Notes: generated from the letters alone by a model not told the origin. A stretch of 64,000 nt of DNA from JADKFD01 sp050250665 (GCA_050250665.1 JBFWOF010000031.1:11126-75125); one strand, 5' to 3'; shown: positions 17,293-26,284, counted from the first letter of the stretch. Program-made: numbers and translations.

Positions 17293-18530
17293 CGTCGGCG
17301 CAATCCCATCAGGCTGACCAGAAAACTGGCGAATACGGTCTGGGTGCCGAGCGTGATCAAAGTGACCCCGGGAATGATCAGACGCATTCCCAGCGCATAG
17401 GGTAGCTCGCCATAACCGCGCTCGGCCCATTGCCAGACGGCGGCCAGGACCAGCGCGGCACCAGCCACCGCGCCCAGCGCGCCAAGCACCACACCTCGCT
17501 CCAGCGACAATCGCTGATGAAAGCGTTCGAGGCGCTGGTCTGGCGGCAATACCCCAGACGTGATCGCGATGGTCTTGGCGAAGATCGAGAACCAGATGGC
17601 CTGATAACCCAGCACGGCCAACATGCTCGAGACCAGCAAAGTGTGTGCGTCCAGTTGCCAGCCGCGCCAACTCAGAGCGCCTGGCAGTGCCAGAGCGAAT
17701 CCAAGCGCACCCAGCAGCAACAGTGCCAGGCCGGGAATCAGAAACAGCCAGCGTGGGCTGCACATCAGGAAGAACCGAAGCGTGCGCCAGCCGTCGCGCC
17801 AGGTTTTCAGGTGAGGCGGATGGGCACTGCGGCCATCCGGATGCAGGGTGATCGGTACTTCGCCGATGCGTGCCTTGATCAGGCTGGCCTTGATGACCAT
17901 CTCCGTAGCGAATTCCATGCCCATGCAGCGCTGATCCAGACGCTGATAGAGCTCACGGGTGAAACCGCGCATACCGCAATAGATGTCGTTGATCGGCGCC
18001 CGAAACCACCAGCGGCTGAGTCTGGAGAACAGCGGGTTTCCCAGCCAGAAATGCAGGGGTGGCATCGCGCCCGGCAGCACGGTGCCGCCGCCGGTGGGCA
18101 GGCGGCAGCCCTGCACCAGTTCGAAGCCCTCGCGCAGCTTGAACACGAATTTCGGCGCCTCGCCGAAGTCGTAGCTGTCATCAGCATCGCCCATGAGCAC
18201 GTAGCGTCCGCGGGCAGCGGCAATACCACCCATCAGCGCGGCGCCATAGCCCGGTTCCTTGACGTGCACGATGCGAGCGCCGGCGGCTTCGGCCAGTGCC
18301 TGCGAACCGTCGGTACTGCCGTTGTCGGCGACGATGATCTCGCCCTCGATCCCATGTTGCGCCAGCGCTTCCCGCGCCTTGCGCACGCAGGTGACTACCG
18401 TCTCTGCCTCGTTCAGGCAGGGCATCACGATCGAAACTTCCGGTTCCAAGGGCTGGTCCAGAGTCGGCAGGAATTTCCTACTATAAGCAGGCCGGGGATG
18501 TGGTGCCAGCTTGCGGATGGACGTCTTCAC
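17289..18530 (-). CDS. Membrane-anchored GT2 glycosyltransferase (dolichyl-/polyprenyl-phosphate sugar synthase-like)
   Basis: 413 residues. The GT-A catalytic domain opens with VSIVMPCLNEAETV and has IIVADNGSTDGS, the acidic metal site MGDADDSYDF and a FTRELY segment. The C-terminal third has about four hydrophobic helices (from LFLIPGLALLLLGALGFALA onward). This is the DPM1/ArnC-like layout, which makes polyprenyl-phosphate sugars for later GT-C transferases. First gene of a three-gene overlapping unit with two methyltransferases. The divergent gene 79 bp away encodes a GT-C-like membrane protein, a plausible user of its product. Confidence 0.85.
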   Translation of the reverse strand: MKTSIRKLAPHPRPAYSRKFLPTLDQPLEPEVSIVMPCLNEAETVVTCVRKAREALAQHGIEGEIIVADNGSTDGSQALAEAAGARIVHVKEPGYGAALMGGIAAARGRYVLMGDADDSYDFGEAPKFVFKLREGFELVQGCRLPTGGGTVLPGAMPPLHFWLGNPLFSRLSRWWFRAPINDIYCGMRGFTRELYQRLDQRCMGMEFATEMVIKASLIKARIGEVPITLHPDGRSAHPPHLKTWRDGWRTLRFFLMCSPRWLFLIPGLALLLLGALGFALALPGALSWRGWQLDAHTLLVSSMLAVLGYQAIWFSIFAKTIAITSGVLPPDQRLERFHQRLSLERGVVLGALGAVAGAALVLAAVWQWAERGYGELPYALGMRLIIPGVTLITLGTQTVFASFLVSLMGLRRR

Positions 18531-18608
18531 CGGAGTCCTCGCGTGAACGCCTTGCGGGCACCGACAGCGCTCGGCACAATCGCTTGAACCCTCGCGAGAT
18601 TCCCGTCG

Positions 18609-20177
18609 ATGTCCGCTTCCACTCTCGCGTCAGTCGGTCCGGTCGAGCAATGGTGCACTGGACGCAAAGCGTATGTTTTGCTGGCGCTACTCGCGCTGGT
18701 GGTTTGCCTGCTCGCGGTGGCTTTGCATGGCCTCCCGGTGCCCTACATCCATGACGAGTTCACCTATCTCTTTGCCGGCGAGACTTACTCCCAGTTGCGC
18801 CTGAGCAACCCGAGTCCGCCCAGCCCGGAATCGTTCTGGTCTCCGCATTTGCTGGTCGAACCGACTTTCTCGTCCAAGTACCCTCCGGCTCAGGGCCTGT
18901 TTCTGGCCTTGGGTTTCTGGCTGGGAAATCCGTTCATTGGTTTGATGTTGAGTGGGGTTGCGGCCGCGGTAGCTCTGCTCTGGGCCTTGCGTGCCATGGT
19001 GAGGCCACTTCCGGCTCTGGCCGCCAGCGCCGCCCTGGTGGTCACGGTGTTGGTTGCGGGTACCTGGATACGCTCGTACATGGGGGGACTGGTGGCTTTT
19101 GCCAGCGCCGCACTGGTGCTTGGGTTCTTCCTGCGACTACGCCAGGGCACGCCTGACCGCACGGCCTTCCTGGCGCTGGGAATCGGTCTCGGCGGGCTGT
19201 TCTTGTCGCGGCCTTTCGAAGGCGCGGTCGTCTGCCTGCTATGTGGCTCGGCCTACGCCCCCCAAATCATCGCAAGTTGCCGTGCCGGAATCCGACCGCT
19301 CGTGCGTGGCTGCCTGATTGCATCCATCCCTCTGATCCTGGCGCTGTTGTTCCAGGGGGCATTGAATCTGTCGGTCAGCGGCAGTGTCTGGCGCATGCCG
19401 CACTCGGTGTATCACGCCCAGTACATGAGCCAACCGATTTTCATCTGGCAACACGAGACCGTGGCCAGCAAGCCCTCACCGCGACTGGCCGTGGTGGAAA
19501 AGGCGCTGCTTGCTTCCGGTGGCTGGACTGCGCATGCAGAGCAATCGGCTGTGGGTGGCTACCACGCGATCATCGCAGTGGGAGGAGTGACTCTGCTCTG
19601 GCTGGTGCTGATCAGTCTGCCCTTCCTGGCCTACCTGCAATGGCGGCTGATGGCGGTGCTCGTCGGCTTCCCGCTCTTGCATGCTGCGTCGAATTACGTG
19701 GTGCTGGATTACTATTTTGCGCCAGTGGCGCCGATCTGGTTTCTGGCTATCGGTGCCTTGTTTCAGGTCGGCCTCGACCGACTGGGCCGGCCCGCCATGG
19801 GTCTGGTTGCCATCGCGGCTCTGCTTGTCGGTTTGTTCCTGCCTCGCTTGTTGGCCTCTCCCGATGCGCAGACCATTCACCATCATCACGATCTGGTACG
19901 GGCACTTTCGGGAAAGCCACCCAGTCTGGTCTTCGTGACCTACGCGCCTGGTACCAGCGATCACCTGAATATCGTCTACAACGATCCGCAGCTGCGAAAC
20001 CACGCCCTGTTCGTCAATGAGTTGGATCAGGACTCGAATTGCACGGTGCTGGACGCTTTCGGAGGCGGACGCCAGATCTGGCGCATCAAGGTCAGCAACG
20101 GTGGCATGAACGGGGGTATCGTTTCGCCGCAGGAGCTGTGCCCGATTCCAGGGCAGTTCAGCGAGCGGGCGCAGTGA
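18609..20177 (+). CDS. Multi-spanning membrane protein, GT-C/mannosyltransferase-like
   Basis: 522 residues with about 10-12 predicted transmembrane helices and a soluble C-terminal tail. The first external loop holds acidic HDEFTYLFAGETY, and SKYPPAQG occurs as in the GT39/GT83-type GT-C glycosyltransferases, which use polyprenyl-phosphate sugars on the periplasmic face. The family is assigned by topology and loop motif, not by full similarity. Divergent from the GT2-methyltransferase unit with only 79 bp between, suggesting shared control and a common glycan-modification task. Confidence 0.65.
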   Translation: MSASTLASVGPVEQWCTGRKAYVLLALLALVVCLLAVALHGLPVPYIHDEFTYLFAGETYSQLRLSNPSPPSPESFWSPHLLVEPTFSSKYPPAQGLFLALGFWLGNPFIGLMLSGVAAAVALLWALRAMVRPLPALAASAALVVTVLVAGTWIRSYMGGLVAFASAALVLGFFLRLRQGTPDRTAFLALGIGLGGLFLSRPFEGAVVCLLCGSAYAPQIIASCRAGIRPLVRGCLIASIPLILALLFQGALNLSVSGSVWRMPHSVYHAQYMSQPIFIWQHETVASKPSPRLAVVEKALLASGGWTAHAEQSAVGGYHAIIAVGGVTLLWLVLISLPFLAYLQWRLMAVLVGFPLLHAASNYVVLDYYFAPVAPIWFLAIGALFQVGLDRLGRPAMGLVAIAALLVGLFLPRLLASPDAQTIHHHHDLVRALSGKPPSLVFVTYAPGTSDHLNIVYNDPQLRNHALFVNELDQDSNCTVLDAFGGGRQIWRIKVSNGGMNGGIVSPQELCPIPGQFSERAQ

Positions 20178-20198
20178 ATCCGGTTTTGCCGCCCGCGA

Positions 20199-21374
20199 TC
20201 AAGTGGATGGTGCATCCGGCAGGAAGCCGGCGACCACGTCATTGAGAAAACGAAAACCGAGTTCACTGACCTGCACACGGCCCTGTTCGTGCTGCAGCAG
20301 ACCGAGCGCCAGCGCGCGCTGGTAGCCGGCTTCGCGGTCGAGCTGGCGCCCGGTGCGCTGTGGGTACAGCTCATCGGCAAAACCCTGCTTCAGGCGCAGC
20401 GCGTTGAGCATGAACTCGAAGCCGAGCTCGCCGGGGGCTACGTCGCGATCCTCGCTCCAGGCACGGCTGCTGCCGGCCTGCTGCAGGAAGAAACTGGGCG
20501 TGCGCTGGCGCACCCGGCGGCGCACCCGGCCATCGGCGCTGCTGACCTTGGAGTGGGCGCCCGCGCCAACGGCCAGGTAATCCCCAAACAGCCAGTAATT
20601 CTCGTTGTGCCTTGAGCGTCGGCCCGCCTGTGCGTAGGCCGAGACCTCGTAGTGCTCGAAGCCGGCGGTCGCCAGCAGTGGCTGGCAGCCATCCAGCATG
20701 TCGGCGAGCACCTCTTCATCGGGCAGATCGGTGGGCGGTGTGCGGGCAAACACCGTCTGCGGTTCCAGCGTCAGCTGATAGTGGGACAGGTGCTCGGGCG
20801 CCAGTGCCAGAGCAATGCCGAGATCGTCGATTGCCTGGGCCACGGATTGGCCGGGCAGGCCGTACATCAGATCGATATTGATGTTGTCGAAGCCGGCATC
20901 GCGGGCCATGGTGTAGGCGCGACGAGCTTCATCGGCGCCGTGGATGCGACCGAGGCGCTTGAGCTTGTCGTCGTCGAAGCTCTGCATGCCGAAGGAAATC
21001 CGATTGACGCCGGCAGCCAGATAACCCTCGAAGCGGTCGAACTCGGCCGTGCCCGGATTGGTTTCCAGCGTGATTTCGCATCCCGGCTGCAGCACCAGCG
21101 AGGCCCGCACGGCATCGAGAATGCGGCCGATGCCGCGGGCGCTGAACAGGCTGGGTGTGCCGCCGCCGAAGAAGATCGATTCCAGCGGGCGGCCCAGAGC
21201 CAGTGGTACTTCCAGCGCCAGATCGGCGATCAGGGCGTCGACATAGGCATCCTCGGGCAGCGTGGCCGGGCGCTGATGCGAGTTGAAATCGCAATAGGGA
21301 CACTTGCGCACGCACCAGGGCAGATGCACGTACAGCGACAACGGGATCTTGGCGGGATCGATGGGCGTGATCAT
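20199..21374 (-). CDS. hemW: Radical SAM heme chaperone HemW
   Basis: 391 residues. It opens PLSLYVHLPWCVRKCPYCDF with the CxxxCxxC [4Fe-4S] cluster motif of radical SAM enzymes, followed by SIFFGGGTPSL, and shows the C-terminal HemN-like domain. HemW lacks coproporphyrinogen oxidase activity in studied bacteria and is thought to bind and deliver heme. It stands after rph and rdgB on the same strand, an order known in gammaproteobacteria, but here a 38-bp repeat array separates rdgB from it. Confidence 0.9.
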   Translation of the reverse strand: MITPIDPAKIPLSLYVHLPWCVRKCPYCDFNSHQRPATLPEDAYVDALIADLALEVPLALGRPLESIFFGGGTPSLFSARGIGRILDAVRASLVLQPGCEITLETNPGTAEFDRFEGYLAAGVNRISFGMQSFDDDKLKRLGRIHGADEARRAYTMARDAGFDNINIDLMYGLPGQSVAQAIDDLGIALALAPEHLSHYQLTLEPQTVFARTPPTDLPDEEVLADMLDGCQPLLATAGFEHYEVSAYAQAGRRSRHNENYWLFGDYLAVGAGAHSKVSSADGRVRRRVRQRTPSFFLQQAGSSRAWSEDRDVAPGELGFEFMLNALRLKQGFADELYPQRTGRQLDREAGYQRALALGLLQHEQGRVQVSELGFRFLNDVVAGFLPDAPST

Positions 21375-21403
21375 CTGCGGCTGAGCTCAATAACTTTGCG
21401 ATT

Positions 21404-21430
21404 CTGTGGGAGCGGACTCTGTCCGCGATA
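21404..21430. repeat. Single REP-like palindrome (variant)
   Basis: CTGTGGGAGCGGACTCTGTC with a GCGGACTCTGTCCGC palindromic core. It is a variant of the REP in the adjoining array and in inverted orientation to it. Confidence 0.7.
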
Positions 21431-21442
21431 GGTTTGCGAGAG

Positions 21443-21700
21443 CATTCGCGGCTGAAGCCGCTCCCACAGTAGTGCAAGAGCATTCGCGGCTGAAGTCGCT
21501 CCCACAGTAGTGCAAGAGCATTCGCGGCTGAAGCCGCTCCCACAGTAGTGCAAGAGCATTCGCGGCTGAAGCCGCTCCCACAGTAGCGCAGGAGCATTCG
21601 CGGCTGAAGCCGCTCCCACAGTAGTGCGAGAGCCGTCGCGGCTGAAGCCGCTCCCACAGTAGTGCGAGAGCCGTCGCGGCTGAAGCCGCTCCCACTGTGT
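21443..21700. repeat. 38-bp REP tandem array, seven units
   Basis: Units start at 21443, 21481, 21519, 21557, 21595, 21633 and 21671: exactly 38 bp apart. Each holds a palindromic GCGGCTGAAGCCGCTCCCAC core and a linker such as AGTAGTGCAAGAG. The last two units start CCGTCGCGG rather than CATTCGCGG. It is between rdgB and hemW, in the spacer of the presumed rph-rdgB-hemW transcript. Linkers are conserved within the array, so this is not a CRISPR. Confidence 0.95.
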
Positions 21701-21707
21701 GTGATGG

Positions 21708-22307
21708 TCAGCCGGCCAGGCGTGCGCGCAGCTGGGCCAGGGCCTTGCCGCGATGGCTGAGCGCATGCTTCTGCTCGGGGCTGAGCTCAGCGGCGCTGAG
21801 GCCGCTGGAGGCGTCCAGAAAGACCGGGTCATAGCCAAATCCACCCTGGCCGCGCGGGATGCGTGACAGGCGCCCGGTCCAGACGCCCTCGGCGATGATC
21901 GGTGAGGGATCATCGGCCGCGCGCATCAGTACGATCACGCAGACAAAACGGCAGCTGCGGGCGGCGCCCTCCAGGCTTTCCGTGGCCTTGAGCAGCTTGT
22001 CGATATTGGCCTTCGGATCGGCCCTGGGTCCGGCATAGCGGGCGCTGTGGACGCCGGGCGCGCCGGCCAGTGCGTCGACGACGATGCCGCTATCGTCGGC
22101 CAGCGCCCAGCGGCCGCTCAGGCCAGCGGCGTGGCGGGCCTTGATCAGGGCGTTCTCGACAAAGGTGCAGGCCGGCTCGGCCGGCTCGGGAATGGCCAGC
22201 TCACCGGCGCCGTGCAAGCGCCAGGGCAGATCTGCGAGCAGGCTGCGCAGCTCATCCAGCTTGTGCTGGTTGTGGCTGGCCAGCACCACGTCACGCGCTT
22301 CAGTCAC
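21708..22307 (-). CDS. rdgB: XTP/dITP diphosphatase (non-canonical purine NTP pyrophosphatase)
   Basis: 199 residues from the GTG at 22307 (TEARDVVLASHNQHKLDELR). Ham1 family signature: SHNQHKLDEL at the N-terminus, ADDSGIVVDAL and YDPVF. The enzyme hydrolyses dITP, XTP and ITP to remove damaged purine nucleotides. The GTG overlaps the rph stop by 8 bp, which supports it; an ATG at 22334 would add nine residues. Second gene of the rph-rdgB-hemW order. Confidence 0.9.
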   Translation of the reverse strand: MTEARDVVLASHNQHKLDELRSLLADLPWRLHGAGELAIPEPAEPACTFVENALIKARHAAGLSGRWALADDSGIVVDALAGAPGVHSARYAGPRADPKANIDKLLKATESLEGAARSCRFVCVIVLMRAADDPSPIIAEGVWTGRLSRIPRGQGGFGYDPVFLDASSGLSAAELSPEQKHALSHRGKALAQLRARLAG

Positions 22308-23028
22308 GGGACAGTGCCTCACGCTGGGCTGCATGCAATTCTGCGGCGCCCTTGCGTGCCAGGGCCAGCATCACGTCGAGTTCGTCCTGACGAAAGGCAT
22401 GGCCCTCGGCCGTGCCCTGCAGTTCGATGAAACCCATGCCGTCGTTGAGCACCACATTCATGTCGGTCTCGCAGTCCGAATCCTCGGCATAGTCCAGATC
22501 GAGCACCGGGATGCTCTTCCAGATGCCGACCGATACTGCCGCCACCTGACCATGGATCGGGTCCTTGCTGATCATCTTGTTCTTCAGCATCTTGCGCGTG
22601 GCATCCACCAGCGCGACGTAGGCACCGGTAATCGCTGCGGTGCGAGTGCCGCCATCGGCCTGCAACACATCGCAATCGAGGATGATCTGACGCTCGCCCA
22701 GCGCCCGCCGGTCGACGACGGCGCGCAAGGAGCGCCCGATCAGACGCTGGATTTCGTGGGTGCGCCCGCCCGGTGCGCCCTTGACCACTTCGCGCGCCGA
22801 GCGCGTGTGCGTGGCCCGGGGCAACATGCTGTACTCGGCCGTCACCCAGCCCTCGCCGGTGCCACGCAGCCAGGGCGGCGAACGGTCATCGACGGTGGCG
22901 GTGCAGAGCACCCGGGTGTGGCCGAAGCTCACCAGCACCGAGCCTTCGGCGTGACGGGTGTAGTGACGTTCGAAGCTCACCGGACGCATCTGGTCGGGCT
23001 GGCGCGCGCTGGGTCGGGTCTGGGTCAT
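22300..23028 (-). CDS. rph: Ribonuclease PH
   Basis: 242 residues from the ATG at 23028 (MTQTRPSARQPDQMRPVSFE). It has the RNase PH fold signatures: RPVSFERHYTRHAEGSVLVS, GRTHEIQRLIGRSLRAVV, and DCDVLQADGGTRTAAITGA, and normal family length. A phosphorolytic 3'-5' exoribonuclease that trims tRNA precursors. The open frame continues upstream to 23142, but those residues do not belong to the family. Confidence 0.95.
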   Translation of the reverse strand: MTQTRPSARQPDQMRPVSFERHYTRHAEGSVLVSFGHTRVLCTATVDDRSPPWLRGTGEGWVTAEYSMLPRATHTRSAREVVKGAPGGRTHEIQRLIGRSLRAVVDRRALGERQIILDCDVLQADGGTRTAAITGAYVALVDATRKMLKNKMISKDPIHGQVAAVSVGIWKSIPVLDLDYAEDSDCETDMNVVLNDGMGFIELQGTAEGHAFRQDELDVMLALARKGAAELHAAQREALSRD

Positions 23029-23114
23029 GATGGGTGGGGCCTTGGAAACGGCCCGCAGTCTACGCGTTACGGTGTGGAGTGTTGGTTCGGGGCGCTGCGC
23101 GCGCAGAGGGGTAG

Positions 23115-23179
23115 GTTGGGCTAAGCGCAGCGTGCCCAACACCAGAGTCCATTGTTGGGCACGCTGCGCTTAGCCCAAC
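23115..23179. repeat. Perfect 27-bp inverted repeat with 11-bp loop
   Basis: Arms 23115-23141 and 23153-23179 are exact reverse complements (start GTTGGGCTAAGCGCAGCGTG). Lies 87 bp upstream of the rph start and reads as a strong hairpin in RNA or a cruciform in DNA. Looks like a dispersed intergenic palindrome, though only one copy is in this window. Confidence 0.9.
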
Positions 23180-23252
23180 GGTCGTGGCTGCGGGCCACTC
23201 GCAATCATGAAAGTCGCTGGTGCCATGACCGTTGCATGGGGTTTCTTGCCTA

Positions 23253-23358
23253 ACCCCTCCCCAACCCGTCCGGCCCGGCGGCAAGCCGCCGCGCGTTCGC
23301 AGGCGCGGCCGGCATGCCGGCCAAGCGCGCCAGGCTCACCCCCGAACATCGGGGAGGG
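23253..23358. repeat. Composite intergenic palindrome
   Basis: Outer CCCCTCCCC (23254-23262) and GGGGAGGG (23351-23358) enclose a GGCGGCAAGCCGCC stem (23277-23290) and a perfect GGCCGGCATGCCGGCC palindrome (23307-23322). The whole 23029-23500 gap between rph and the next gene holds this, the 27-bp inverted repeat and otherwise nothing recognisable. Confidence 0.6.
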
Positions 23359-23500
23359 AGCGACAGCCGTCGCCTGAATGACTTTCACGGCAACCTACAG
23401 TTCATGGCCGGCACGGAACAGCTGGCTCGCAATGACGCCTCAACACCTGACGATGACACCTGCCTTGCAGGGATGACACCAACAGAGGACGCAGCACCTG

Positions 23501-24205
23501 TCACTTCGGCGGCCGCACATCGCCGCACAGCTGATGGCGCAGATCGGACTCGAACTGGGCGTAGCGTCGATCGCAATCGGCCTGGTCGCTGCTGTGGTGG
23601 CGGTTTTCCCAGCCTTCGGTGAGCAGATCCAGGGGTGCGTGGTAGTCCACGGCGGCGCTGGGCACGCCCATGCTCAGCATCTGTCCGATCTGGCGCGCCA
23701 GGCCGTTGCTTTCTTCGACGGTCTGCGGGCGGAAGCCCGGGAGCTTTCCGGTGTCGGCGCCGGGCAGCATGGCGTCAATGGAGCGACCAGCGAAGGCCCG
23801 GCGCCTGGGGGCATTCTCTCTGGCGATCTCGGCGGCTACGGCCACGCGGCTCTGCTCCAGGCGCAGGCTGGGTGCTACCGGATCCGGCAGGATCAGCTCC
23901 GGCTCCGTGGCATTGGCCGGCAGCGGCGACATGGCAGTCGGGCCACTGGGCCTGACAGCGACCGGCTGCGGCCTTGCTGGCGCTGCCGGCGCGCCCGTGG
24001 CCGGCTTTGGTGGCACCGGCGGCGGCGTTTCGATCAGGGCGATGTCGACGGTCAGCGCGGTGCGCTCGATCAGCGCCGGGCGCACGGCAGTGTCGCGCCA
24101 GAGGTTGCCGATGATCAGCGTGTGCAGGACCAGGGTGCCGGTCCAGGCGGCAATCCGGGCGGGTGACAAAGTGCGCGTCGCTGATGATCTGGCTGCACGC
24201 TGACG
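23501..24205 (-). CDS. TonB-like proline-rich single-pass membrane protein of unknown function
   Basis: 234 residues from a GTG at 24205 that follows GGGAG at a good distance; the frame is open to 24340 but earlier residues look untranslated. Residues about 17-37 (IAAWTGTLVLHTLIIGNLW) form one transmembrane helix with a short cytoplasmic N-terminus, followed by TALTVDIALIETPPPVPPKPAT and an Ala/Pro-rich stretch. This is the layout of TonB/TolA-type proteins. The C-terminal domain (about 140-234), with two cysteines, does not show a clear TonB-C motif. Function unknown; an envelope adaptor is plausible. Confidence 0.55.
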   Translation of the reverse strand, partial: RQRAARSSATRTLSPARIAAWTGTLVLHTLIIGNLWRDTAVRPALIERTALTVDIALIETPPPVPPKPATGAPAAPARPQPVAVRPSGPTAMSPLPANATEPELILPDPVAPSLRLEQSRVAVAAEIARENAPRRRAFAGRSIDAMLPGADTGKLPGFRPQTVEESNGLARQIGQMLSMGVPSAAVDYHAPLDLLTEGWENRHHSSDQADCDRRYAQFESDLRHQLCGDVRPPK

Positions 24206-24453
24206 CACATGGGCTCCCGACGTTGGCTGAGGACTGCGCCCACGCGGGTTGCGAGGCAGGCGCGAGCATGGCGATCGGCGCGGCGCTCGGGGTTCGCTGC
24301 AGCTGAACTCCCGTCTTGTGCGCCATTGCTGTTCAGGCAACTACCATGAATGGCCATCCTCGGCGCCAGCCCCAAGGCACCATCGGCGTGTCGCAATTGG
24401 CAGATGGCAGGGACTCAGCGGCGCATAATCAGGCATCGGACTGACCTGGAGAG

Positions 24454-25284
24454 ATGGCCATGGCACGCTGGCGTAGTCTGTTTCTGGCATTGGTACTGGC
24501 GCTTTCGGCCTGGCCGGCTCTGGCCTCGCGCAATTATCAGGACATGTGGTGGTTGCCCGACGAGAGTGGCTGGGGACTGATGGTGCTGCATCAGGGCGAC
24601 GTCATCTCCGCGGTGATGTTCCACTATCGCGCCGACGGCAAGCCCGCCTGGTATCTGCTGTCGAACGCACCGCGTGGAACCGAGGAGTTCTTCACCGGAA
24701 CGCTGTACGAGGTGACCGGTCCGCCCTTGTTCGGTCTGTTCAATCCGGCCGCCGTGCTGCCCCGCAATGTCGGCAGCATGACCTTGCATTTCACCGGGAT
24801 CAACGAAGCCACCCTGAGTTACACCATTGATGGCGCCACGACGATGCGACCGATCCAGCGCATCAGCTATGCCAATCTCGGTGTCGACGGCATCTACTTC
24901 GGCTCCCAGGTCGCCGTGTTCAGTTGTGACAACAGCCCCGAGATCGGCAGTTATGTGTTTCCGGCGGAGTTCGACATCGTCGCCAGCGCGATCCGCGACA
25001 CCCGGGTCACCACCACCATCCTGGGTGGCGAAGGCGTGTTCTGTGACTGGACCGATGGCAACTTCACCCAGGCCGGTTCGATGATTCACGGCGAAGGCCT
25101 GATTGCCTGCCGCGACGGCAACAGTGCGCCGGTGAGTTTCGGCAGTTTCGAGGTCGAGCAGATGCGGGTCGCCGATCATGCCGTGAGCATCAATTATCGA
25201 ACGACGCTGGAGTACCCGACCGCGGGTGTCAGCTGCACCGAACGTGGACTGCTGTCGGGAACGCGTCTGGTCCGACCCGACTAG
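24454..25284 (+). CDS. Secreted protein with an ESGWG-type module
   Basis: 276 residues with a signal peptide (MARWRSLFLALVLALSAWPALA). A module of about 45 residues starts right after it: DMWWLPDESGWGLMVLHQGD then VMFHYRADGKPAWYLL. The same pattern (W/Y, then acidic-SGWG, then G-D ... F-x-Y ... DGKPxWY) recurs twice in the carboxylesterase at 27057-29417. The rest is beta-rich with Cys residues (SCDNSPEIGS, FCDWTDGNF) compatible with disulfides. ATG at 24454 follows GGAGAG. No known enzyme motif; the role is unknown. Confidence 0.7.
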   Translation: MAMARWRSLFLALVLALSAWPALASRNYQDMWWLPDESGWGLMVLHQGDVISAVMFHYRADGKPAWYLLSNAPRGTEEFFTGTLYEVTGPPLFGLFNPAAVLPRNVGSMTLHFTGINEATLSYTIDGATTMRPIQRISYANLGVDGIYFGSQVAVFSCDNSPEIGSYVFPAEFDIVASAIRDTRVTTTILGGEGVFCDWTDGNFTQAGSMIHGEGLIACRDGNSAPVSFGSFEVEQMRVADHAVSINYRTTLEYPTAGVSCTERGLLSGTRLVRPD

Positions 25285-25428
25285 CACGGGCCCTCAAGCG
25301 GGGCAGTCGTGGCGGGCCAAAACCGAAGCCCCCACGGCGTTGTCCGCTCACAGCGCTGGCCGCCGATTTCCTTCCATTCCGGCAGGCTGCTAGCCTGCGC
25401 CGGAACTTGAAGCGATCCAGTGGTGGCA

Positions 25429-26217
25429 ATGCGCATCATCAGTCTCAATCTGAACGGGCTGCGTTCGGCTGCACGCAAGGGCGTCTTGCCCTGGCTGGCC
25501 GAGCAGCAGGCCGACGTTATTGCCCTGCAGGAAACCCGCCTGCAGGAGCCCGACCGTCTGAAGCAGGATTTCTCCATCGCCGGATACACCGGCTACTTCG
25601 TGGATGCGGCGGCGAAGGGATACAGCGGGGTTGCCCTGTATCTGCCGCGCCGCCCTGACCGTCTGGTGGAAGGGATCGGTCAGGCCGACTTCGACGCCGA
25701 AGGGCGTTGGCTGCAGGCCGACTTCGGCGATCTGTCCATCGTTTCGCTGTACCTTCCTTCGGGCTCGTCCGGTGAGCCACGTCAGGCCTTCAAGTTCCAG
25801 ACACTGGACTGGCTAGCCGAGAAGTTCGATGCCATGGCCGCCGATGGCCGCCGCTACATCGTCTGTGGTGACTACAACATCGCCCATCGCGCCATCGATC
25901 TGAAGAACTGGCGCGGCAACCAGAAGAACTCCGGATTCCTGCCGGAGGAGCGTGCGTGGATGGAGCGTCTGCTCGTGGAGCGTGGCTGGGTCGACAGTCA
26001 TCGTCAGCTCAAACCCGATGTCGCCGAATACACCTGGTGGAGCAATCGCGGTCAGGCCTGGGCCAAGGACGTCGGTTGGCGCATCGACTACCAGCTGGCC
26101 TCGCCGAATCTGTCCGAAGCGCCCGCTGCCGTGCGGGTGCACAAGGACGATCGATTCTCCGATCACGCGCCGCTGATTGTTGATTACCGACTGGAACATC
26201 TGCGGCGCTCTGACTGA
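25429..26217 (+). CDS. xthA: Exodeoxyribonuclease III / AP endonuclease
   Basis: 262 residues, normal for the family. Motifs: MRIISLNLNGLRSAARKG, ALQETRLQ (catalytic Glu), GYSGVALY, CGDYNIAH (Asp/Asn pair), DVGWRIDYQLASPNL and FSDHAPLIVDY (catalytic Asp-His). It cuts DNA 5' to abasic sites and degrades 3' ends in base-excision repair. ATG at 25429 is chosen over a GTG nine bases earlier because it matches the usual MRIIS start. Confidence 0.92.
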   Translation: MRIISLNLNGLRSAARKGVLPWLAEQQADVIALQETRLQEPDRLKQDFSIAGYTGYFVDAAAKGYSGVALYLPRRPDRLVEGIGQADFDAEGRWLQADFGDLSIVSLYLPSGSSGEPRQAFKFQTLDWLAEKFDAMAADGRRYIVCGDYNIAHRAIDLKNWRGNQKNSGFLPEERAWMERLLVERGWVDSHRQLKPDVAEYTWWSNRGQAWAKDVGWRIDYQLASPNLSEAPAAVRVHKDDRFSDHAPLIVDYRLEHLRRSD

Positions 26218-26284
26218 TACTCTTGCGTAGCTTCATGGCTTCGGCCACGATGGCACCGCGCTCCCCGACCAATGAGGGCTAACG

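Noticed and set aside
21443..21700. CRISPR array
   Set aside because: The 38-bp units repeat whole, including the linkers; there are no variable spacers and no cas genes. It is a REP array.
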